Shown: positions 7,246 to 11,140 of the stretch, one piece after another
Numbering within the stretch: position 1 is the first letter of the stretch
How the letters are laid out: each line of letters begins with the position of its first letter
Assembly (NCBI GenBank): GCA_000980495.1
Contig: LARN01000047.1
Location: 1 to 11,140 of the forward strand
Length of the DNA stretch: 11,140 nt
Source of the DNA: Acinetobacter sp. N54.MGS-139
GTDB taxonomy: Bacteria > Pseudomonadota > Gammaproteobacteria > Burkholderiales > Burkholderiaceae_F
Direction of reading: 5' to 3'
The notes under the pieces: model-generated
What the model was told of the DNA's origin: nothing
The model's input: the letters and a program-made list of their open reading frames with translations, nothing else
The model's database searches: none
Position numbers and translations under genes: made by a program

Positions 7246-8394
7246 GTGAAGATGTCTTTAAAACTGGTTGCAGCTGCGGCTGCTGTTGCTTCCGCTTTTG
7301 CTTTGAGCGCCTGCGGAGACAAAAAAGAAGCTGCCCCGGCTAAACCGGCAACACCGGCAGCTCCTGCCGCTCAGTCCAAGGCAGCTGAACCCCTGAAAGT
7401 CGGTTTTGTGTATGTGGCTCCGATTGCGGACGTTGGCTATACAAAACAACATGACATCGGCCGTATCTACGCTATTGATAAGGTAGGTAAAGATAAAGTC
7501 ACGACGACATTCGTGGAGAATGTTCCTGAAACTGCTGACGCAGAACGAGTTATTCGTCAGATGGTTGCCGACGGCAACAAGCTGATTTTCGGAACCAGCT
7601 TCGGCTACATGAACTACATGCAGAAGCTTGCTAAAGAATACCCGGATGTGAAATTCGAGCATGCCACCGGTTACAAGACTGCGCCCAACATGACGAATTA
7701 CAATATTCGCTTCTACGAAGGCCGCTATCTGGCCGGTATGCTTGCCGGCGGTGCAACTAAGAGCAACATCATCGGTTATGTCGCTCCGTTCCCGATTCCT
7801 GAAGTTCTGCAGGGTATCAACGCCTTTACATTGGGTGCCAAATCCGTTAATCCGAATATTCAGGTAAAGGTGATTTGGACCAACGCTTGGTACGATCCTC
7901 CCAAAGACACCGACTCTGCCAAGACTCTGTTGGGTCAAGGGGCGGACATTCTCACTCAGCACACCAATACCAGTGCTGTAGCGAGTGCTGCTGAAGCTGC
8001 AGGAAAAATGGTTATTCCGTACAACAGCGACATGAAGTCTGTTGCTCCGAATGCCCAGATTGCTGCTCTTGTGCTGAATTGGGGACCGTACTACGCCAAG
8101 AAGATCCAGCAGATGATTGACGACAAGTGGGATCCGACACCGGTTTGGATGCACTACAAAGACGGCGCAATGTCTCTTGAAGGAGTTCGCACCGATAAGA
8201 TTCCTGCCGATATCGTGAAGAAGATGGAAGAAGTGAAGGCCAAGATCGAGAGCGGTGAATTCCATCCGTTTACGGGTCCGATCAAGACCAACGACGGCAA
8301 AGAAGCTGCTAAGGCAGGCGAAGTTCTGAAGGATGACCAGCTTCAGACGATGAATTACTATGTTGACGGTGTGATCGGAAAGGTTCCCAACTAA
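7246..8394 (+). CDS. BMP-family (PnrA-like) substrate-binding lipoprotein of the ABC importer
   Basis: This is the extracytoplasmic receptor that should deliver a nucleoside-like ligand to the two permeases. The 382-residue protein begins with a lipoprotein signal: a basic start, an Ala/Val-rich hydrophobic core and the lipobox LSAC with Cys23 as lipid anchor. A low-complexity Ala/Pro/Lys linker (about 27-48) tethers the domain. The BMP fold starts at LKVGFVYVAPIADVGYT (50-66). Further family blocks are RFYEGRYLAGMLAGG near residue 160 and the pair NTSAVASAAE and MVIPYNSDM before 265. Purine nucleosides are the established ligands of PnrA/BmpA relatives; nucleobases are also possible. GTG 7246 is preferred over ATG 7252 from the position of AAAGGAG. 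As last gene of the operon, with the best ribosome site, it is likely made in excess over the membrane parts. Confidence 0.93.
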   Translation: MKMSLKLVAAAAAVASAFALSACGDKKEAAPAKPATPAAPAAQSKAAEPLKVGFVYVAPIADVGYTKQHDIGRIYAIDKVGKDKVTTTFVENVPETADAERVIRQMVADGNKLIFGTSFGYMNYMQKLAKEYPDVKFEHATGYKTAPNMTNYNIRFYEGRYLAGMLAGGATKSNIIGYVAPFPIPEVLQGINAFTLGAKSVNPNIQVKVIWTNAWYDPPKDTDSAKTLLGQGADILTQHTNTSAVASAAEAAGKMVIPYNSDMKSVAPNAQIAALVLNWGPYYAKKIQQMIDDKWDPTPVWMHYKDGAMSLEGVRTDKIPADIVKKMEEVKAKIESGEFHPFTGPIKTNDGKEAAKAGEVLKDDQLQTMNYYVDGVIGKVPN

Positions 8395-8416
8395 TCTGAT
8401 TCGACGTTAATTCAAG

Positions 8417-8453
8417 CGAAGGCTCGGCATTTTGTCGAGCCTTTGTGATTTTC
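8417..8453 (+). terminator. Intrinsic terminator at the end of the ABC operon
   Basis: An eight-pair perfect stem, AAGGCTCG (8419-8426) with CGAGCCTT (8436-8443), encloses a nine-base loop and is followed by TGTGATTTTC. The T-run is interrupted, so read-through is possible. It also lies downstream of the minus-strand S24-fold gene but has no T-run in that direction. Confidence 0.7.
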
Positions 8454-8466
8454 AAGACTGTGAAAG

Positions 8467-8485
8467 TTGTGGTCTTTTTCTCATA
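8467..8485 (-). repeat. 19-bp repeat, copy 1 (after the S24-fold gene)
   Basis: The minus strand reads TATGAGAAAAAGACCACAA, beginning 15 bases after the stop of the S24-fold gene in its direction. The match to copy 4 continues a further six bases (CTTTCA). Confidence 0.85.
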
Positions 8486-8500
8486 GAAAAGCGCGAGGTG

Positions 8501-9022
8501 CTATTTTGGCTCGCTTAACACATAGACGACTATGCCGGAATGAGCCAGCTCCGCCCCTCTCGGGAGAATAAAATCCGTCAAACCGGAATCCGAGCTTTCT
8601 GGAACCAGTCGAAAACCTCTCTCGGAAGCAGTAAATCTTCGAAGTGTTTTTTTCCCTGCGTATTCAAGAAGAACGATATTGCCGACCTGGGCTTTTGCTT
8701 TCTTTCTGAGAAAAAGAACGGTTCCCTCATGAATTCCGGCTCGATCCATTGAATTATCGGGGGCCTTTTCCACAGAGATCTCTTCTGCAGGGATGGGGAG
8801 CGAATTGAAAACATCATCTGCAATTTTTGTCGGAGACGGTTTTGTCGTGGTTGCAATTTGGGAACGAATCCAGGAAGATCCGCCTAACCTCTTTAATTGA
8901 ATCAAAAGATCTTCGGTCAGAATGACAGTCGTTGTTTTTGCACCGATAAGGGGCTTGCGTCCGGCACCGGGTCGTGCGCCGCCTTTTTTCTTTGCAGGCG
9001 TTTTATTCTCAGTATCGGTCAT
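8501..9022 (-). CDS. RHH-like DNA-binding region fused to S24 (LexA/UmuD-like) fold, probably non-cleaving regulator
   Basis: This is a 173-residue cytoplasmic protein, probably a transcription regulator. The N-terminus is basic with GGARPGAGRKP (14-24), an AT-hook-like tail seen in several DNA-binding proteins. TTTVILTEDLLIQLKRLGG (30-48) then SSWIRSQI (49-56) resembles the strand-helix-helix of a ribbon-helix-helix domain. A linker leads into an S24 fold with Ser91 in the nucleophile motif (DNSM) and the downstream GIHEGTVLFL and VGNIVLLEY blocks. Ungapped alignment with E. coli UmuD (Ser60 to Lys97, 37 residues) puts Arg128 at the catalytic lysine, and the linker has no Ala-Gly or Cys-Gly cleavage pair. 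Self-cleavage therefore looks lost. ATG 9022 is chosen because the frame upstream, to 9241, has no family match and crosses into the divergent gene. A UmuD-like polymerase accessory role is an alternative, but no UmuC gene is present. Confidence 0.75.
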   Translation of the reverse strand: MTDTENKTPAKKKGGARPGAGRKPLIGAKTTTVILTEDLLIQLKRLGGSSWIRSQIATTTKPSPTKIADDVFNSLPIPAEEISVEKAPDNSMDRAGIHEGTVLFLRKKAKAQVGNIVLLEYAGKKTLRRFTASERGFRLVPESSDSGLTDFILPRGAELAHSGIVVYVLSEPK

Positions 9023-9049
9023 AACAATAATTCGTACCAAAAATGGAAA

Positions 9050-9067
9050 TTGTCTCAACTGCGACAA
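9050..9067. promoter_or_regulatory. Imperfect palindrome upstream of the S24-fold gene, candidate operator
   Basis: TTGTCTCAACTGCGACAA has perfect outer arms TTGTC and GACAA, and seven of nine base pairs obey dyad symmetry. It starts 28 bases before the start codon of the S24-fold gene and covers a possible -35 (TTGAGA on the minus strand). LexA-like and phage repressors commonly bind such palindromes in their own promoters, so autoregulation is plausible. Confidence 0.4.
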
Positions 9068-9145
9068 ACGATTACGCGTTACAGGATAGGCTATTTCTAG
9101 GATTAACGTGTAAAAGACTGAGATATTTGTGGAAATGATCGAAAA

Positions 9146-9164
9146 TATGTGAAAAAGACCACAG
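9146..9164 (+). repeat. 19-bp repeat, copy 2 (leader of the ADP-ribosylglycohydrolase gene)
   Basis: TATGTGAAAAAGACCACAG lies 25 bases before the glycohydrolase ATG, in the divergent intergenic region. Its last base differs from the consensus. An ATTTGTGG at 9125-9132 mirrors its CCACAGAT end with one mismatch, forming a wide dyad. Confidence 0.8.
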
Positions 9165-9189
9165 ATTAAATTAAAGAGGCGGATCGAAT

Positions 9190-10092
9190 ATGGCTGAATA
9201 CATGAGAAATGCTCTGTTTGGATTAGCAGTCGGAGATGCATTAGGTGTACCTCATGAGAAGAAACCGAGAGGCTCTTTCAAATGTGTGGGATGGGATTAC
9301 ACGCCTGAACCGGATCGAAAAAGAATGTGGTCGGATGACACGGCGCTGACGCTTGCAGAACTCGACAGCTTCGGGATTCTCAAAAAAGTGGATTTTGATG
9401 CCGTCATGCAGAACTTTATGGAATGGTTTCTGATGGGCAAATTTTCTTGTACCGGACGCTGCTTCGGAGCAGGAAAGAGTACGGTTCACTCGATTAAGAA
9501 TTATTGCTATGGGAAAAAGGCAATTGACTGCGGTTCAAAGGACATTATGTCCAACGGCAACGGTGCTCTGATGAGAATTATGCCGTTTTGTCTTTTGAAA
9601 GAAGAATACCGTAGAACCTTTAATTTCGACGACGCCGTAGGTATGACGCACAGGCATCCGATAAACCTTGCTGCCTGCCGCTTTTTTGATGTATTGGTCA
9701 ACGCGATTGTTCAAGGCTCGGATCTGAAAACTGGTTACGAAACTGCCAAGAAATCGTTGTCCGAAGAGGAAAGAGAGCTAATTCAGCTGCCGTCTTTTGG
9801 AGACTTAAGTGAGCGCCCCGAAAGTGAAATTAAATCCGGCCGCTTCGTGCTGGATACTTTGTGGGCCGCCCTTTGGTGTGTAGAAAAGACCACAAATTAT
9901 CGAGATGCCGTTTTGAAAGCCGTTGATCTCGGAGATGATTCCGACACGACGGCTTCTGTGGCCGGCGGAATAGCCGGGTTAACCTACGGAATCGGGGGAG
10001 AAAAAGGCGTTCCGACCAATTGGATAGAGCAGTTGGCTTGCCAGGATTGGCTGGCGGGTGCGGCAGAAAAGACGGCGGAAATGACTTATTGA
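9190..10092 (+). CDS. ADP-ribosylglycohydrolase family protein (DraG/ARH fold)
   Basis: This is a predicted cytoplasmic, magnesium-dependent hydrolase that would remove ADP-ribose from a protein, nucleic acid or small molecule. The 300-residue protein has the full set of family motifs. GLAVGDALGVPHE (11-23) opens the fold. WSDDTAL (47-53) supplies the first metal ligands. SNGNGALMRIMP (121-132) and MTHRHP (152-157) follow. LGDDSDTTASVAGGIAG (247-263) carries the second metal group (Asp250, Asp252, Thr253). All expected metal ligands are present, so activity is likely. The start at ATG 9190 follows AAAGAGG by 10 bases; ATG 9202 is possible. No ADP-ribosyltransferase is visible here, so neither a toxin-immunity pair nor a DraT/DraG pair can be shown. 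Its divergent neighbour is the S24-fold regulator, and a copy of the 19-bp repeat lies inside its reading frame. Confidence 0.92.
   Translation: MAEYMRNALFGLAVGDALGVPHEKKPRGSFKCVGWDYTPEPDRKRMWSDDTALTLAELDSFGILKKVDFDAVMQNFMEWFLMGKFSCTGRCFGAGKSTVHSIKNYCYGKKAIDCGSKDIMSNGNGALMRIMPFCLLKEEYRRTFNFDDAVGMTHRHPINLAACRFFDVLVNAIVQGSDLKTGYETAKKSLSEEERELIQLPSFGDLSERPESEIKSGRFVLDTLWAALWCVEKTTNYRDAVLKAVDLGDDSDTTASVAGGIAGLTYGIGGEKGVPTNWIEQLACQDWLAGAAEKTAEMTY
9877..9895 (+). repeat. 19-bp repeat, copy 3 (inside the ADP-ribosylglycohydrolase gene)
   Basis: TGTGTAGAAAAGACCACAA is read in frame as Cys-Val-Glu-Lys-Thr-Thr. Its final 15 bases are identical to those of copy 4, although the encoded residues lie in a region that aligns normally with the enzyme family. 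Confidence 0.75.
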
Positions 10093-10114
10093 AGTATGGA
10101 TAATCGGCTAAAAA

Positions 10115-10133
10115 TATGTAGAAAAGACCACAA
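10115..10133 (+). repeat. 19-bp repeat, copy 4 (after the ADP-ribosylglycohydrolase gene)
   Basis: TATGTAGAAAAGACCACAA begins 22 bases after the glycohydrolase stop. With the following CTTTCA it shares 18 consecutive bases with copy 1. Confidence 0.85.
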
Positions 10134-10216
10134 CTTTCAAGACTTTTGCCTCGGCAGCTTCGGGTATCTGAAGTTTGACCGAAAAACGATCGGATCCACA
10201 GCGGCAGGCCGCCAAA

Positions 10217-10235
10217 TATGAGAAAAAGACCACAA
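10217..10235 (+). repeat. 19-bp repeat, copy 5 (left arm of an inverted pair)
   Basis: TATGAGAAAAAGACCACAA is identical to copy 1. Together with copy 6, 13 bases away in reverse orientation, it makes a perfect 14-base inverted repeat. Confidence 0.88.
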
Positions 10236-10248
10236 TCCTGAATGGAAT

Positions 10249-10267
10249 TTGTGGTCTTTTTCACACG
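10249..10267 (-). repeat. 19-bp repeat, copy 6 (right arm of the inverted pair, after the IhfA-like gene)
   Basis: The minus strand reads CGTGTGAAAAAGACCACAA. The 3' 14 bases match copy 5 exactly, while the TATG start is replaced by CGTG. It begins 33 bases after the stop of the IhfA-like gene in that gene's direction. Confidence 0.85.
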
Positions 10268-10300
10268 GAAAGAGTTTCCGCGAATGAGCAAGCTCAGATC

Positions 10301-10711
10301 TTATCTCGCGCCGCTGGCCTGAAGAGCAATAGCGGCATGCTTACGGCCTTCGACAACTTCTTTACGAAGCTGACCGCTCGGGTGGAAGGAAACTACCTGG
10401 CGGGCCTTAATAATGGCGGATTCGCCGGACTTAGGATTACGTCCCGGACGCTCGCTTTTCTGCTTGATGGAAAAAACACCGAAGTTGGAAAGCTTCAGTT
10501 CTTCGCCGCGAACGAGGCATTCAAGAGCCTCATCGAAGAAAAGATCCACGATTTCCTTGCAGAAACGTTTAGGGAGCCCAAACTGTTCATAGATAACATC
10601 GGCAAGATGACTTTTGGTCAGCGTATCGCCTTCCTTGAGCAGGGTGCCAAGGACGAGAGCGGTCTCATCCTTCTGCTGTTCTTTGACAGCCTGTTTAGGT
10701 AAGTCTTCCAT
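10301..10711 (-). CDS. IhfA-like DNA-bending protein with N-terminal extension
   Basis: This is a nucleoid-type protein expected to bind and sharply bend DNA as a dimer. From residue 31, LTKSHLADVIYEQFGLPKRFCKEIVDLFF matches the N-terminal helices of IHF alpha. KLSNFGVFSIKQKSERPGRNPKSGE (73-97) carries the beta-arm with the intercalating-proline region (Pro89). IKARQVVSF (101-109) is closer to IHF alpha than to HU. The 136-residue length exceeds the usual 95-105 because of about 30 extra charged N-terminal residues and a short Ala-rich tail. ATG 10711 has no clear Shine-Dalgarno sequence, whereas AAGGAAGG precedes a CTG at 10627 by 7 bases, just where family homology begins; the true start is therefore open. 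The chromosomal ihfA of proteobacteria usually follows pheT, which is not seen here, so this may be a paralogue. Hence I give no gene symbol. Confidence 0.8.
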   Translation of the reverse strand: MEDLPKQAVKEQQKDETALVLGTLLKEGDTLTKSHLADVIYEQFGLPKRFCKEIVDLFFDEALECLVRGEELKLSNFGVFSIKQKSERPGRNPKSGESAIIKARQVVSFHPSGQLRKEVVEGRKHAAIALQASGAR

Positions 10712-10747
10712 TTTTTAGTATGTTTTGAAACTGTGAAAATGTTGAAT

Positions 10748-10756
10748 TCTATACCA
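10748..10756 (-). promoter_or_regulatory. Possible extended -10 promoter of the IhfA-like gene
   Basis: The minus strand reads TGGTATAGA, an extended -10 element with TATAGA. It lies 36 bases before the ATG at 10711. No good -35 box accompanies it. Confidence 0.35.
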
Positions 10757-11028
10757 AAGCTTTGGGGCTGTGTTGTCGTTATTTATTTAATTTACAAAGA
10801 AAAAATTCGAAAAACATTGACTTTTTTAATTTGTGATCACCCAGTAAAGCCAGAGCATTTTTTGTGCAAAAAGAGCCTAATCCGGGGAATTTTTGCCGGT
10901 CCTAATTTCGGTCTCAGAACGCCAAAAAGCATTCTCCCCTGAGCGGCCTTATACTGGACTATATCTGAAGTTTTGCGTTTCTAGATCTTCATTATTTTAA
11001 AAATCCTCAATAAAACATAAGGTTAATG

Positions 11029-11057
11029 TTGAAATCGAGGGTTTTTTGTGCTAAACT
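11029..11057 (+). promoter_or_regulatory. Predicted promoter of the right-edge gene
   Basis: TTGAAA (11029-11034, 5/6) and TAAACT (11052-11057, 4/6) are 17 bases apart. Transcription would start near 11064, about 20 bases before the ATG. Confidence 0.45.
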
Positions 11058-11083
11058 AGATCATTATATATGGAGATCTATCA

Positions 11084-11140
11084 ATGACAAATCCGAAGCT
11101 TCCTCCGATTCTGATCAATAAGGCAGGTTCCGTTTATTAC
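11084..11140 (+). CDS. Unidentified gene, first 19 codons (runs off the right edge)
   Basis: ATG 11084 is preceded by GGAG (11072-11075) at 8-base spacing and by a plausible promoter, and the frame is open to the edge. The visible residues are MTNPKLPPILINKAGSVYY. I do not recognise a family from so short a piece; a transposase or another accessory gene is possible but unproven. Confidence 0.6.
   Translation, partial: MTNPKLPPILINKAGSVYY

Larger units (their letters stand above)
10217..10267. terminator. Bidirectional terminator built from two copies of the 19-bp repeat
   Basis: GAAAAAGACCACAA (10222-10235) pairs with TTGTGGTCTTTTTC (10249-10262) across 13 bases, and TCC/GGA in the loop can extend the stem. 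The outer A and T tracts give a U-run after the GC part of the stem on either strand. It lies between the convergent ends of the glycohydrolase and IhfA-like genes, where a shared terminator is expected. Confidence 0.75.
10712..11083. other. AT-rich noncoding region between the IhfA-like gene and the right-edge gene
   Basis: I see no supported gene in these 372 bases; the short frames are low-complexity and lack ribosome sites. Contents are the promoter candidate of the IhfA-like gene, a small TTTTT-GTGC-AAAAA hairpin near 10859-10873, a hairpin with arms AACAT and ATGTT at about 11015-11030 followed by a GGGTTTTTTG run, and a promoter for the edge gene. TTTTTTGTGC occurs twice (about 10859 and 11041). 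Confidence 0.5.

Noticed and set aside
7258..8265. Long minus-strand frame of 335 codons opposite the BMP lipoprotein gene
   Set aside because: It lies wholly antisense to a clearly functional gene, has no family motifs and has a His/Arg/Asn-rich composition typical of an antisense shadow.
9023..9241. Longer N-terminus of the S24-fold protein (start at 9241)
   Set aside because: The extra 73 residues overlap the divergent glycohydrolase gene and its control region and lack any family similarity; ATG 9022 leads directly into the conserved part.
8467..10267. CRISPR array
   Set aside because: The repeats are short, occur in both orientations, have very uneven spacing and one lies in a gene; no cas genes are present.
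10733..10942. Plus-strand frame of 69 codons in the right intergenic region
   Set aside because: No ribosome site, low-complexity AT-rich sequence and no similarity I recognise.

Overview
The window looks like chromosomal DNA of a gut-type betaproteobacterium. Sutterellaceae or Parasutterella-like Burkholderiales is my best guess, inferred only from moderate GC content, the style of the transporter genes and an IhfA-type DNA-binding protein; no rRNA or other phylogenetic marker is present. It holds one broken gene, eight complete protein genes and two genes cut by the window edges.

Left part (1-2088): an IS5-family insertion sequence enters from the left edge on the minus strand. It has landed in a plus-strand gene for a membrane sensor, leaving only the end of a Cache-like domain, one membrane segment, a HAMP-like region and a PAS domain. 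The tail of this remnant overlaps a convergent minus-strand gene for a YbaK/ProX-type editing hydrolase (aminoacyl-tRNA deacylase family).

Middle part (2089-8460): a DASS/SLC13-type anion:sodium symporter gene ends at a good intrinsic terminator. It is followed by a tight four-gene operon for a BMP-type ABC importer: double ATPase, two permeases and a lipoprotein binding protein. This architecture belongs to the nucleoside/purine uptake family. The operon closes with another hairpin terminator.

Right part (8461-11140): this is the least ordinary stretch. A minus-strand gene encodes a small protein with a probable ribbon-helix-helix DNA-binding region fused to an S24 (LexA/UmuD-like) fold in which the catalytic lysine position is arginine. 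It is divergent from an ADP-ribosylglycohydrolase gene, which converges on a minus-strand IhfA-like DNA-bending protein gene with an N-terminal extension. A 19-bp word, consensus TATGWGAAAAAGACCACAA, occurs six times between 8467 and 10267 and I found no full copy elsewhere in the window. Copies sit after three gene ends, in the divergent promoter region, inside the glycohydrolase gene, and as an inverted pair that forms a bidirectional terminator. It may be an operator set for the S24-fold regulator or a DNA-uptake-like genomic word; the window alone cannot decide. The last 370 bases before the edge are AT-rich and noncoding up to the first 19 codons of an unidentified gene.
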